From Hygrophila difformis (taxonomy: Eukaryota; Streptophyta; Magnoliopsida; Lamiales; Acanthaceae): a DNA stretch of 64,000 nucleotides. Both the position numbers and the translations under genes were made by a program. The notes beneath the pieces were generated by a model that worked only from the letters and a program-made list of their open reading frames with translations, did not search any database and had not been told where the DNA came from. The stretch is from the NCBI GenBank assembly GCA_030278955.1, contig JAOANR010000001.1:20191468-20255467 (forward strand), written 5' to 3'. This document shows, one piece after another, positions 10,968-22,756 of the stretch; positions within the stretch are counted from its first letter, which is position 1; the number at the start of each line of letters is the position of its first letter.

Positions 10968-12472
10968 CTGTAAAAGAAAAATGACAACGGTTGTCAGTAT
11001 AAAAATATACTGAGTAAGTTAATCCCTAACTAACAAATAAAAGGGGTTACAAGTGTTTAAACTAAAGATTTCGCTTATCGTACGAGAATTTAAAAATACA
11101 TGATTTATTAGCAGCGGGAAAATCATGACTAAAGAACTAAATTTTTAAAAGCGTAATCTAAAGCATAATTTAAGATGCATAAAATTTAAATACGTAATTA
11201 AAGACAGGATAAATACGATTTAAGCATAATGAAACACTCACACGAGTCTTTTACTTTTCATCCCGTAAACTAAGAAGAGGACACCATACCGGGAGATCAC
11301 TAACGAGGCAATCTCAACATAGGACCACTAACGAGGCAGTCCAAACAATGGGAGACCACTAACGAGGCAGTCTCAAAGATAGTAGGACCACTAACGAGGC
11401 GATCCAAAAAGATAGTAGGACCACTAACGAGGCGATCCACAAATACAGCGCGCGAGATCACTAACGAGGCAATCTCAGATAGTAAGGAGACCACTAACGA
11501 GGCAGTCTCAAAGATAATGATAGTATGAAGATCGGCTCAGCCTAGTGAACGGGATTTTTCGAAAGTTCGTATTTCAAAGTTATCAAAGGATCGATATCGC
11601 GTTTTCATAGTTCGAGTTTTCTCAAGTTCAAAAAAACCTATTCGAGGCAGTTCACGCCTTTCTTAATTTAAAATTCGTTTTTCCTCCAAAAATTCTGAAA
11701 CTTGGCCAGTAATTCAAAAACACACACACGAACAACTTTCATGTTTTAAGTTTTTGGAAATAGGGTTCCGAAGTGAGTTAAAATTTGAGTTTATTGCAAA
11801 GAATAATTTACGTCTTAAAAACTGTTGTCGTCACAGGTTCGTGTAACGCCGATTAAAAATTCATTTCAAAACCAATCGATGTGAAATTTTTACAGTAACT
11901 ACACGACACATTAAGGAAGAACTTTCATGTTTTAAGTTTTTGGAAATAATGAATTCTTGGTACTCAAAAATCGAGTGCAACTCACTGCATACTCATGGCC
12001 CTTAAAACGAATTCAAAACAGTTCGAAAAACTTGGCCGATTGACATATCAAATGAACACCAAAATTCGTGAAATTTTGTAGGCATAATCTAGACACAATT
12101 ATCTACAACTTTTGTTTAGAAATGCAAAGTTAAATCATTCGAAAAATGGGTGAAAAACATGCATCAAGTTGAATGAAGGAATCTGTCACAGATTTGAATC
12201 GTTCGGTTTGATACAGAAAGTTCATGGCGAAAATTGGGATAGCAAAACTTAATGTCAATGGCTGAAATTTGGACACAAGATAGATAAAGGTGTTAGGAAC
12301 AACTTTTATGTTGACAAGTTTTCGGTTTGAATTCCCGAAGGTCGAGTTTTTGGCGAGTCTTTAAAATTGGACGAAAATAGGGTTTTTGAAAACCGATTTT
12401 TGTTACAAGCCTATATCTCGAGATTTAAACAACAAACAACCACGAAAATTTGTGAGTAAGGTTTTAACTTAC
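10968..12472 (-). other. Candidate leader intron of LTR F
   Basis: The 5' splice site is in AGTAAGTTAA (12464-12473). The branch-region TTAACTTACT (11013-11022) is its exact complement over 10 bases. A hairpin with arms CAGTATA and TATACTG (10995-11012) follows the branch region, then a pyrimidine run and CAG (10968-10970). The same layout occurs in all other chromovirus-type LTRs of the window. Splicing is inferred, not shown. Confidence 0.5.
11293..11509 (-). repeat. Seven-unit hairpin array, loop CACTAACGAGGC
   Basis: Each unit keeps CACTAACGAGGC while flanking arms change together. GAGAT/ATCTC is at 11293-11315, GGAC/GTCC at 11322-11342, GAGAC/GTCTC at 11352-11374, GAGAT/ATCTC near 11456-11476 and GAGAC/GTCTC at 11487-11509. 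Two middle units pair only by GGA/TCC. Spacing is irregular, about 28-40 bases. Confidence 0.85.
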
Positions 12473-13383
12473 TTAGAATGATGATAGGGTCGCTGGATTG
12501 GGTTTCCGGACGTCCTAGGGTCACGACGAACGGCCAACTTCTCCGATCGCTTTTTGTTCGTTTTCCGACGGGAAATCGTAGTAAGGGAAAAGGGTTAGAA
12601 TATGAGTTTCTGAGATCTATGGACGAATTGAAACGTTGCACAATGGCTTACCAAGAGTCTAGAGGGCAGGGGCTTGTCCCGGTCGTCCCGTCGTCGCCGG
12701 AATACTTGCCGGAAAGTGGTGTCGAAAGAGTTTCGAACTTGGAGAGGGAATTGAGGGTGGAGGCTGAATGTTTACTGAAAACCTAGGGTTTGGGGCGCCC
12801 CTAGGGTATTCTTAAGCCTTCCCCAAGGCTGAGATTCGATTGCCATGGTTAGGGGTGTGGTTTTTGGCAAGAAAATCGCCATGGAAGGAAAGTTTACACT
12901 TTCAGCACCTCTGGCGCGCTGGTGGCGCGCACCTAAGCTTTTGTCCGCGCGGAGCACGCGTGCCAGGCCTGGCGTCGCGACGCCCTTGGCCGCGCAGTGG
13001 CCGCGCGGCGGCGCGCGGACAGCGCGGGCCGGCCGGACCGGCCGGTTCGGCTCCGCGTGTTCCGTCGGGTCTTCCCTCGCTTTCCCCTATCGGTTTTCTA
13101 CGTGTTAGCTCGATTCCCTGGGGCGTCTTCGTTGCGGAATCTTCTCCTTAATCTTGTTACGAGTCCGGCTTATCGCTCGCAACATTTCCGGGTCCTACTT
13201 AGCCTAGTCTAAATTGGTTTCAACATCCCCTATCGTCCTTGTGGTCTAATTCGTGATGTCTTTTGTGATTTATTTCGTGACTGAACTTAGAAATTAGTTC
13301 TAAGCTGCCTACGTACCCTGTGAAGGGATCAAGTCATGACGTAGTTCAAAACAATTTGAATTTGTTTTTCCTCGGGTGTTACA

Positions 13384-13528
13384 CATTCGGTCTATGTGAG
13401 CAATTCGGTCTAAACCGAATGGTATAGACCGAATTGCTTGTAAATCACATGAAAGAAACACTTTTTGTTATGCAATTCAGTCTTCATGGGCAATTCGGTA
13501 TAGACCGAATTATCTTTGACCGAATTGC
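13384..13528 (-). repeat. Remainder of the inverted-repeat array right of F
   Basis: AATTCGGTCTA...GACCGAATT units continue directly after the F target duplication. They confirm that F interrupted one array. Confidence 0.7.
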
Positions 13529-14535
13529 ATACTATTTTTCACATAAGTGTATTTTTTTTACTCACAAGTGTTCATGCGGTTTCTAAGCTGATGCGGTTTA
13601 TGATAGATGGGATTGACCACATCATTCATTTCACATCAATGTCATCTCGCAGTCACACTTGTGAATTTTTGTGGTTATAAAGATATATGCATGTACAATG
13701 GGTAATAGCATGAATTAAACCCTAAAAGTACAAACAAGAAATTCAAAGATTAAAGATCCTAAAACACTTAAAAGTCTAAGAACTATATGCATGAAAACAA
13801 GAACACTTACATTATCCAAGGCAACAATAAACTAAAACAATTGTAGAACAAGAATAGTAAAATAAAACATTAAAACTAATCTAACAAACCCTAAAATTAT
13901 CTAAAATCTAAGAACACTCATTTGAAGCTCTAAGGCATAAGAACATACCAAAAACCCACTAAACATGCATTTATTGAGAATGTAAGTCAACTAGAACATC
14001 ATAAATGCAACCTAGTTGAATCAAACAAACTATCTAACATTTGTTTCTAGGGAAAGCATTAAAAGAGTGCCAAACACATAAAAATAAAAACCCCATTTCT
14101 GGAATCTTCCTTGTATTAGCACTTGAAAGCAAGTAAATGACCCAAAACCATCATTAGCTTGAAGGTAGGGCTTATTCTAACTACAAAGCATGTAAATTAA
14201 TGTGGAAATGGCTACACTAAGGGTGGTAACCGCTTCTACAAACTAGCCTGAGAAGAAAACATTACAAACTAACCTATTTGCATGAGAAATATAAACTAAC
14301 TAACTAACTAAAACTAACCCTTAAAGGGTGGGGAGCTCTGCCTCCTCTTTGTCTCCAGCCAATGTCTAAAATGTGTTAAAGTCTCCAGGATGCCCCTCCA
14401 AGTGGTGAAGAAGGTCAGCTTTATACTTCTTGCTCGAAACCCTAGGCTCATCAGGGCCCATCAACAGTGTCATGCATTTCCCACGTGCTCACAGCTTCAA
14501 TTAGATGCAATTTTGAATGTGATTTGGTCTCCTCA
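13529..14535. other. AT-rich, no gene recognised
   Basis: This is probably the U3 start of the Athila-like LTR and flanking TE sequence. It has no protein motif, primer site or polypurine tract that I could place. Confidence 0.35.
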
Positions 14536-14939
14536 AGCAATTCGGTTTAGACCGAATTGGTGCAATTCGAATTGCATGAGGTCTTCCTTCTTGATCTTTA
14601 GCTGGGAAATGGTCTTCACTAATCAATTCGGTCTATGTGTACACCGAATTTGACCTTTTCGAATTGATGATGGCTCCTGCTTGGCTTCCTTGCTTTGAGG
14701 CAATTCGGTCTAGACCGAATTGCACAGATCGAATCGCATCTCTCCTTTGTGTTCAGGGTCTTCTTCTTTCCATAGTGAAATTCGGTCTAGGGGTCAATTC
14801 GGTTTAGACCGAATTGCCACAGACCGAATTGGTTAATCTGCTTCTCTTCTTCAACTCTTGTCCATTTTCTTCTTCTTTTCTTCAGCAATTCGGTCTACAT
14901 GGTCAATTCGGTCTAGACCGAATTGCGTAGTCCGAATTG
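14536..14939 (-). repeat. Inverted-repeat array (AATTCGGTCTAGACCGAATT family)
   Basis: Five units are recognisable. The clearest are near 14777-14830 (outer arms AATTCGGTCT and AGACCGAATT) and 14885-14939 (outer CAATTCGGTCTAC and GTAGTCCGAATTG, one mismatch). It lies about 900 bases to the left of the hairpin/purine tract at 15848-15880, similar to the distance in LTR copies 1 and 2. Confidence 0.75.
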
Positions 14940-15840
14940 AGTTTCAACACTTGGCCAAAAAATTCAGTTTGTGGGATTTTCATTCTTTTTCCCATCTTTT
15001 TTATTTTTGTGGGCTATTTTATTCTTTTGCCCATCTTTTCATTCCTTTTTCTTTTCTTTTTCCTTTTTTCATGTTTTTGGATTTTTCCAACACAAATACA
15101 ATTAAAATTGCATAATTTTGTGTTTTTTCATTACCATCTTATTATTCTTACAAACTCACATTAGTCTGTCGAATTCAACTGCTTTCTTATTAAAATAAGA
15201 TGGAAATACGATCAAAACGTCCGTCTCAGACACGGAAATGGATTGGAAATAATGGACAATTTTGGCCATTATCACCAACCTACATCATTTACCATATTTA
15301 TTCAAAGCATAAAGAAATATTAAAAACATAACTAAGCTCTTACAAATTTATTCCATTCAAATCAGTAAACATAAAACATGAAAAGATCACACCTGGAATG
15401 TTTAGGACTCTGAATTTCACTTCATCATCACGGCTGTCATCTTGCTCCTTTGTTGGCATATCCTGCTTCTAATAAGTATATATAGCAATTACTTAAGAAA
15501 ATATGATTGTTAGTGCATATGAGAATTCCAAAGTTATCAGAATCATAAAACACCATCCATAACTCAAATTATAATATTTAACAGCAATTTCCAGCAACTT
15601 TATTAAGTATGGAGAGATTTGATAGATAATAAATTTTAGAATTCACCAAAAGCAAAACATCAAAGTTCTAGAGCAGAATTTACAGCAAAATGCCAACAAC
15701 TATAGCAAAATATACCCTCATTCTTCATGATAACTCATCCCTGGATAATGTATTAAATAAATAGTTTATGCATTGAATAAACTAAATAGACCTGTAGATG
15801 AAGAGTTTTCAGATCATGATTATTAACGAAAGTCCCCTCC
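14940..15840 (-). mobile_element. Probable U3 start of an Athila-like LTR
   Basis: The stretch begins with a T-rich run (14980-15140). A short open segment on the minus strand near 15400-15466 begins MPTKEQDDSRDDEVKF, is preceded by an acceptor-like GCAG and ends at a GT, so it may be a small exon. I do not recognise it. The right edge is the LTR start beside the hairpin at 15848. Confidence 0.35.
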
Positions 15841-15847
15841 ATCCTCA

Positions 15848-15880
15848 CACTTAAACTGAACTAGTAGTTTAGTTTAAGTG
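15848..15880 (-). repeat. Hairpin plus purine tract, divergent stem
   Basis: The arms CACTTAAACTGAACT and AGTTTAGTTTAAGTG pair over 15 positions (one G-T) with a 3-base loop. On the minus strand the stem is followed by GTGTGAGGATGGAGGGG. The position and downstream motif match the hairpins at 5070 and 7222 although the stem sequence differs. Confidence 0.65.
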
Positions 15881-16311
15881 CATAATAAAAGGATTAAAAT
15901 GTGAGATTCAAGCTTATTAATTTTAAAAATAAGAATGTAAGAAGCATTTAAAAATTTAGATTAAAATTGATCACATCTTTTAAATAGGTGGAAGCTCTCA
16001 GATTTTGAATGTGAAATATACTTCCTAATTCACTGATTTTACTACTTGCACTTTGGAGATTCATAAAGTCTTAATAAACATACATCTCACATTATAAACA
16101 TATATCCCACAGTGTATAATATATCACAATTTCTGAAATTCTCTCAACAACGATCACAAATAAATCAACAGTAAGTGCATAAATAGAATTTAAGAGAGTT
16201 AATATGAATTAGAATACCTAGGGTTTGAAGATTAAGAGGAGCAATTTGTGGAATAATACGTCTGAGTTCTGAAGAGGAGGCAAATTATGGAGCCTAACGG
16301 GATAAATCCAG

Positions 16312-16319
16312 TATATATA
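16312..16319 (-). promoter_or_regulatory. TATA box of the GGCGCC-type LTR
   Basis: The minus strand reads TATATATA, about 100 bases downstream of the array at 16421-16656. Confidence 0.5.
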
Positions 16320-16420
16320 TGAGTTTTGAGTAAATACCTGACCCATTGAACTTTAAAATTCTATTGGATATGATTTGGACCGGGTAAAGATATCAAAATT
16401 AGGCAAAATTCGCGTCTGAG

Positions 16421-16656
16421 GCGCCAATGTGGCGCTTGGAAGCTGATTTAGGCGCCACACAGTGTGTGTGGTGCATTCCAGAGAAAAATTAAATCCGCGG
16501 CGCCAAAAGTGGCGCTGGAAGGGGGATCTGGGCGCCGCACAGTTGATGCGGCGCATCCTGAAGCAAACTTGGAAAATTCCCATTTTTGCGGTGCTAGATA
16601 TGGCGCTTAAGGGCATCTTTAGGCGCCACACATACGCCACACAGTATGTGTGGCGC
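16421..16656 (-). repeat. GGCGCC inverted-repeat array in U3
   Basis: Units have GCGCC/GGCGC cores extended by matching, unit-specific arms. A 5-bp unit is at 16421-16435, GCGCCGCA/TGCGGCGC is at 16532-16554, and a perfect 13-bp stem is at 16623-16656 (GCGCCACACATAC and GTATGTGTGGCGC). It occupies the same LTR position as the AATTCGG arrays but shares no sequence with them. Confidence 0.8.
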
Positions 16657-17076
16657 ATTTTGAGCAAATTCGGGCAGATGCTATTTTTCCTAAATTTGTC
16701 CCCATGATATCCAACATCTCCATATCAATCAACAGTACCAATCCTACCTCTTCTACTTCTCAATCATGTTCAAATACACTCCATTGATCCATTTAACACT
16801 TCAAAACGACTCAATCCCATATGATATCAGTAAGAGCTATTTTATTGAATTCAATAACATGCATAAACATAACTTAAACATAAATATAAACTTAACCACA
16901 TGTTCACCATATTAAATATGAATAAAACACCCAAGTAGTGCATAGCAGAGCAAACCAATATTCATATAAAAAACATCCAACCAGGTAGCAAGGTATTTCT
17001 TATACATTATTTGTGGAACTTGGTTACACAAAAACTTCGGGTTAGTGTCAAATATATGCATTGCTCCCCATCCTCA

Positions 17077-17110
17077 CACTTAAGTTTAAACCAAAAGTTT
17101 AACTTAGGTG
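17077..17110 (-). repeat. Hairpin plus purine tract before the GGCGCC-type LTR
   Basis: CACTTAAGTT pairs with AACTTAGGTG (one G-T) and AAAC pairs with GTTT across a one-base bulge, with a 5-base loop. On the minus strand GTGTGAGGATGGGG follows. Confidence 0.6.
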
Positions 17111-19428
17111 CAATATATAAAGCAAACATATATCAACATAGAATGTGGGATCTAAACAACACCAATATATTTTATTTTAAAAGCTATAAGTTCTAAGTCT
17201 CTTACAAATTTAAGAAAATCACTTTTTAGAACTTAAAACTTATTATTAAAAAGAACACATTTTTAAGTTATAAAAACTCCCTTTTTGTTAAAAATTTCAG
17301 ATTTAATGCTTAAAGCTAACCAAATTAGCAAACTAGTTCTTATTAATGATTCGAAATAATGATCAAGAACTTTTGGTTTATTATTTTAAATAACACAAGT
17401 TTGCCTTTTTAGTTAAAAATTCATAGGATAAGTTTTTATAATAAAAATGTTTCTTTTTCATAAATTAGAAAAACATGAAGTTTCAAGCTTTTTACCAAAA
17501 TTTATTAATGTAGATTAAAACAACATGCTTAACAATATTCATAGATCAACTTAAAAGATTAAACATGTTATTTTAACCCATTTTTATAAGAAAATTTCAG
17601 ATTTTAGATACTTTAATACCATTTTCCAAAGAGATGTAATCTGAAATTTTACAAACACTCTATAAGTGTTGGCATAGGGCTTGAAAATATGTTCTAACAT
17701 TCATATTGTGCATTTTAAATAAGGATTTATACACTGAAATCAATTTTAATCCCACATTCTACATAACCCAAAATTTAATTAACAACACAAATATTAACAA
17801 TAACACATACCAAATCAGAAAATTGGATTATTATTGAACTAGGATAGCTATTCTTACCCCAAATTGAAACTTTGAAGCACTTCGACAAGAAATCCCCAAA
17901 TTTGAGAAGCTAGGGTTCTTGAGCCTCCACTTCAACTTCAATTATCGAGTACATTTCAGCTTCTACTTTCACCACATAACATGCACTACTTAATTATTAA
18001 ATTAGAAATATGGTGGGCATATTTTATTAACAAAATTAAGAACCTAAACAAATAAGCATAACGTAACATAAAATGAAAATAAAAACATCCATAAACCATA
18101 AATATGATAATAGAGACAAACAAAAATATATTATTATTATTATTATATTTATTTTTTATTTTTTATTTTTTTTAAAGGAACTGTGGTGGAAGGAAAATTG
18201 AGAATCATGACTGCGGTTGTGAGATTCAATAGAGAGAGGAATGTGAAAGAGAGAACAGGAGGGAGATGGCTATTTTATTATTGTTTTAAGGTTTAAATTA
18301 AATGGGTAGGTTTTTAACCCAATTAGAGGATCAAAGATTAATTTTGAGCGAATTGAGGATGAATTGGAATGAATTTGAAGCATAAAAGTTTGTAAAAATC
18401 CGAGTTTGGCAAAAACCCAGTGGTTCCCATTTTATGCTACATATGGTATTCAAACAAGTTTTTACGCGTCATTGGTGAAAATGACGCCCAAAATGCCTTG
18501 ATTGTATTACTTTGGTGCTTAACTGAGTTTTCGAAAACCATTTACGAAGAGTGGCATCTAAAATTCAGTTTTGAGCAAATTTTGTAGCAAAAAAAATAGG
18601 GTGTGATTTGCTTAATCGAAACATATAATTCCATCTATATTCCTATTCATCTATTAAGCAAAATTACCCTAATTAATTCTAATAATCTCCTATAAATATT
18701 TATGAAATTATGTTCATTTTCATCAACCCTTCTCATCAATTTATTTCAGTCTTTTCTCCTATTTTATTTAAATCACCACAAAAATTCTTTCAGTTATTGA
18801 TCACTCCAATTCTTATCTCGTCTCAGTTCAATTGCATAAGAATCACTTCAAATTACATATAATGCAAATCATGCAAGAACCATTATTTATTCTTAACTAA
18901 AGCATATAAACTAAAATAAAATAAAATCAAACATATTAAGCAAAAGACATAAACAACTATTACTAAGCATGCAACGACAGTATGTGAATTCCATTTTCTA
19001 ATTAGCTTTCAAAGATAAATGCATCATTTTCTAAATTAAAGCTCTAGATGGTGGGTGCACTTCCATGATCATGTCATTCATGAGTTATAAGGTCAAATTG
19101 CACATCTTTAAACAACAATTTAAATAAAGGTAATGCAATCATAGGAGGATTATTGATAAACATTGTATAATATCAGCATTCCCTTTAAAAAAAAAAAACT
19201 CATTAGAGTTGTAATGTTGTCAAGAGGTGGAATTTATCTCAAACTTTAGCTCTAGCATCCGTTCTCAACACTTGATGTAATGCAATTAATTAAAAGTCAT
19301 CTAATTTATTAAGAAATACGTACCTCAAGTGTGTTGGTAATACCTTTAAATAAAGTGTAGGTGGCTTTTCAATCGAGACTATCCACTTGAAATCCTCAAT
19401 TATATGTTTTGCATACAACTCGCCACCA
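17111..19428 (-). mobile_element. AT-rich Athila-like LTR or internal debris, no gene
   Basis: No ORF with a known domain is present. One inverted repeat at about 18466-18490 (GCGTCATT and AATGACGC arms) may be the relic of another U3 array: it lies about 950 bases from the purine tract at 19429, the same spacing seen elsewhere. A (TTA)n/(TTTTA)n run lies at 18129-18172. Confidence 0.35.
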
Positions 19429-19439
19429 TCCTCACACTT
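19429..19439 (-). other. Possible polypurine tract
   Basis: The minus strand reads AAGTGTGAGGATGG, as at 15841 and 17071. A weak hairpin (GTTCTC and GAGAAC with a long loop) overlaps. It is only about 190 bases from the primer-binding site at 19621, so the internal domain here would be almost absent. Confidence 0.4.
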
Positions 19440-19620
19440 GTTCTCTTGCAAATCTTCCTCTATGTTTGATGAGAACTCAATATTCTTTCAACTTTCAGGA
19501 ATTTAGCTTAATGCCCTTGCACGACATAGAATAGAAAAAAAAGTTATAAAAATATTTAAAAAGTAGAAATAACATAAATATATTTAAATGAACTTAAAAC
19601 AACATAATTTTCACAATAAT

Positions 19621-19638
19621 TCCCCGGCAACGGCGCCA
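19621..19638 (-). other. Primer-binding site, tRNA-Asp type
   Basis: It is identical to the site at 7846-7863: TGGCGCCGTTGCCGGGGA on the minus strand. The adjacent LTR terminus is probably TGATGAGTGATTC, starting near 19648. Confidence 0.8.
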
Positions 19639-20302
19639 AAAACTTGATGAGTGATTCTCACTATTCATATTTTACCACAAGCGGATGGTCATCATCAAGT
19701 AATAAAAACCGGTGAATACCGGGTCGAACCCAAGGGAATTCAGAATATTATTTCATTCTGGAGAAAACTTAGTCATTTTAAGTTCATTAATAATATATAT
19801 TATATTTTGAAAAGAGTTTGTTTAATTCTAGAGTTGATTAAATTAAAAATAGTGACATTAAATTTAAAATAAAGCAAGTTAAAAATTTAAAATAATAAAA
19901 ATAAAAATAAGATATATGCTTGTAATGATTTAGAACATGCCATCTTTATATAAAAGCGAAAATGCATAATGATTTAGCATTTCCCAATGTCTAAAAGATT
20001 AATTTTAGCAAATTTAATTATTTTATAAAGATTAAATATATGCCAATTTCCTAATTTTCATAATTTGTAAAAACAGACTTCATGGAAGCAAATTAAATTA
20101 TCTAACATTCTGCAATCATCAGTCTAGGCATAAATTTGAGTCTTTCCCAAGCATACAAATTTTCCTATAGTGATCATACGACACATTTTATTTCCCAAAT
20201 CAGCGTTTACATGCCAGAATCTATTTTAATATGATTTATTCACAAGACCGGTACTAAAATCTAATTTCCACTTTTTATCTTCCGATTTAGCAAAGCAGAA
20301 AT

Positions 20303-21350
20303 GGAAAAAAGGCCAAATATATCCTTTTTGTTTAAAAAAAAGCCAAATCTATCCTTTTTCTATTTTATTACCGAATTTATCCTCTACATATGCTAATTAT
20401 ATCCGGAAATATCCTAAATTCACTAATCGTGGAATGCCTGCTGACGTGGCAATAAATTAACTTAAACCCTACATGCTGGATCGAATTTGAAGTGTGTCTC
20501 AATTAGGGCTGGGGAAAAATACCGAATATACTGCATACCACACAGACTGTATCGAAAAAATACCGAAAATATCGAAATTTTCGGTATACCATAATTTTCG
20601 GTATGGTATCATACCGTACCGTAAGATTTCGGTACGGTAACGGTATAAATTTTTTGATACCGCGGTATATCGCTACCGTACCGAACTTTAGTATATACCA
20701 CGGTTTCGGTATATACCGTGATACCGTTATATACCGTAATATCGGTATGTTGGTATATAGCGAAAGTTCGGTATGCCGGTATATACCGCAATACCGGTAT
20801 GTCGGTATGTAGTGAATATTCGGTATGTCGGTATATACCGCGATACTGTATGTCGGTATGTACTGAATGTTCGGTATAGCGGTATATACCGAACTTACCG
20901 GAATGTCGGTATGGAAATATTTCATACCGAAACTTTCGGTATACCGAAGATCGGTATACCGAAATGTTCGATACGGCAACGGTATGAAATTTTTCATACC
21001 GTAAAGTTCGGTAAGGTATACGGTACGGAAATTTTTTTTCGGTATAATACCATATCGAAAATTACGGTATACTGAAAATTTCGATATTTCTTTTTTCGAT
21101 ACGGTATGTGCGGTATGCGGTATACTCGGTATTTTTCCCCAGCCCTAATTGAGAGACACTTCAAATCCCATCCAGCGTGTAGGGTTTAAGTTAATTTATT
21201 GCCACGTCAGCAGCCATTCCACGATTAGTGAATTTAGGATATTTCCAGATATAATTAGCATATGTAGAGGATAAATTCGGTAATAAAATTAAAAAAGGAT
21301 AGATTTGGTTTTTTTTTTAAAACAAAACGGATATATTTGGCCTTTTTTCC
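20303..21350. mobile_element. Mutator-like foldback MITE
   Basis: The termini are perfect inverted repeats starting GGAAAAAAGGCCAAATATAT. Complementarity continues for about 220 bases on each side with few differences. A 10-bp duplication AAGCAGAAAT flanks it (20293-20302 and 21351-21360), which fits the 9-11 bp of Mutator-like transposases. The centre (20520-21130) is a dense mixture of CGGTATACCG-type palindromes with no transposase. ORFs through it are low-complexity artefacts. It must be mobilised in trans, if at all. Confidence 0.85.
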
Positions 21351-22059
21351 AAGCAGAAATCATATAGATTAGATTCTAACATTTAATTATGCAGAATAGT
21401 GTAAATAATCTAATAAACATGGTAAAATATTGATAAAACATGGTAAAGTGGATTTTAATACTAAATTTAGAATGTGAACAGATTAGGATTGTTATCATAT
21501 TAATGTAGACAGAATATGCAGAATGATCGATCATTTGAAATTTAGCAGATTGTGAACATGAAATTTAGAATTCTACCAAAACAGATTTATCGATCATACA
21601 ATACATTCCCCAAATAATTCTAATTCAGATTTCAACATCATAGCAGATTAATCCAGATTTAAAATATAAACATCGATTATTTCTATTGCTTCCATAAAAC
21701 ATAAATTCGTACTTCAAAAGTGATTCTGAACTCCCGTTCTAGAACACTTCTAACACGAACAACATAGAAATCCATTTACAAACATGAAAACAGTAGGAAG
21801 AAATTATGTTTAATAGCAAATCCTAAACATTACAAAGCGAGAAAAAGGAAAACAACACCTAGAATGCGAAGAACACAGTCAGAAAGACATTCCGATCACT
21901 TCCTCCGGCATGGTTCGGTGTTATCGACCTTCTTCTCCAAAGCTGCAGAGAGTTTTTAGAGTGTTTTTGATGAAAGTAATAGTCTGCCTGGCGAAAATGA
22001 GGAAGAAACGGGCTTTAAAACCGTGTTCGGGAGGTTAGAAAACCTCCAAACCGCGACTG

Positions 22060-22186
22060 TGGCGCCCAAAACGGCGCTCGGAAGGGGTTTCAGGCACCAC
22101 CAAGAAGAGTCGGCATACCTGACAATTTTCCCAATTTTCTGATTGCGGTGCCAAAAGTGGCGCCTGGAGGCTGTTTTAGGCGCCGC
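22060..22186 (-). repeat. GGCGCC-type U3 array, left part
   Basis: GGCGCCCAAAACGGCGC and similar inverted units occur. The array is cut by element E at the GCCGC duplication (22182-22186). Confidence 0.65.
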
Positions 22187-22748
22187 TGTAATACCCGAGA
22201 ATTTTCCAACATAAAATAAATGCAATAAATAAAATAAATAAATAAATAAATATAATAAACATGATAAAGGGATAAAGAATCATAAAAGATGAGAAATGAA
22301 ATTTAAATTAAAAAGGAATCAAAATTCCAAGAACCCGGGAAGCCGAAGACAATTTAATCGAATAAATGGTTACACGGAAACCCAACACCGATGGACTCAA
22401 TAACTCGAGTCCAAACATAAATTTAGGTCCGAATAAAATTAAGATAGGAAATCGGAGCCCGAAGATACCCCGGAAATCCGAATCCGGGAACATAGAGGGA
22501 TAGAAGTCCGAAAGAGAGGAGGAAACGCCCGACGGATCGCACGACCCGGCCCAGACCGAAGTCCAGGCCAGGACGGCGCGGTCGCCGCGCGGTCTTTAGG
22601 GGTTCACCGTGCCAAGAGCGCGCCACTTGGCAGTTGCGGCCGTTCCGCGATTTTCTCGCCCGAACGCGGATTTTTCGACTTTCGGTTGAACATATCTCGA
22701 CTCAAGACGCTTGGGGTCAGATCTTGGACACCCTAGGTCTTAAATATC

Positions 22749-22756
22749 TATAAATA
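22749..22756 (+). promoter_or_regulatory. TATA box, element E 5' LTR
   Basis: TATAAATA follows TATC. Equivalent boxes lie at 27422-27429 (3' LTR), 58135-58142 (C), 41272-41279 and 48537-48544 (B), 34129-34136 and 52930-52937 (A, minus), and 56591-56598 (D, minus). Confidence 0.7.

Larger units (their letters stand above)
10626..13383 (-). mobile_element. Solo LTR F (Tekay-like chromovirus family)
   Basis: It starts TGTAACACC and ends GTGTTACA on the plus strand and is flanked by the 5-bp duplication CATTC (10621-10625 and 13384-13388). No internal domain is present, so it is a solo LTR of 2758 bp. Orientation is minus, judged from the conserved 5' LTR motif (ACTACGTCATGACTTGATCC, 13360 to 13330), which also occurs next to the 3' LTR of A and E. 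It contains a very GC-rich block at 12905-13050, a candidate leader intron and a hairpin array. It is inserted in the U3 array of an Athila-like LTR. Confidence 0.85.
15882..17072 (-). mobile_element. Second Athila-like LTR family (GGCGCC-array type), 5' part
   Basis: The LTR start is inferred at about 17072, next to the hairpin at 17077-17110. The order on the minus strand is the same as in LTR copies 1 and 2: about 400 bases of U3, an inverted-repeat array, a TATA box, then leader. The leader has a possible 5' splice site near 16220 (CTAGGTATTC). Sequence is unrelated to copy 1 except for this layout. Confidence 0.5.

Noticed and set aside
11293..11509. CRISPR array
   Set aside because: The short repeat with varying flanks is explained by hairpin units inside a eukaryotic solo LTR. 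No cas genes are present and the spacers pair with each other.
12840..13212. Overlapping GC-rich ORFs
   Set aside because: They overlap in several frames within the CpG-rich U3 block of solo LTR F and show no domain.
14858..15164. Phe-rich membrane-like ORFs
   Set aside because: They arise from a T-rich run and lack any conserved feature.
16353..16667. 104-codon ORF in the GGCGCC array
   Set aside because: It follows the inverted repeats, and the antisense frame is open too for the same reason.
20503..20997. Tyr/Pro-rich protein of 164 residues
   Set aside because: The ORF is a by-product of the CGGTATACCG repeats in the MITE core and is open on both strands.
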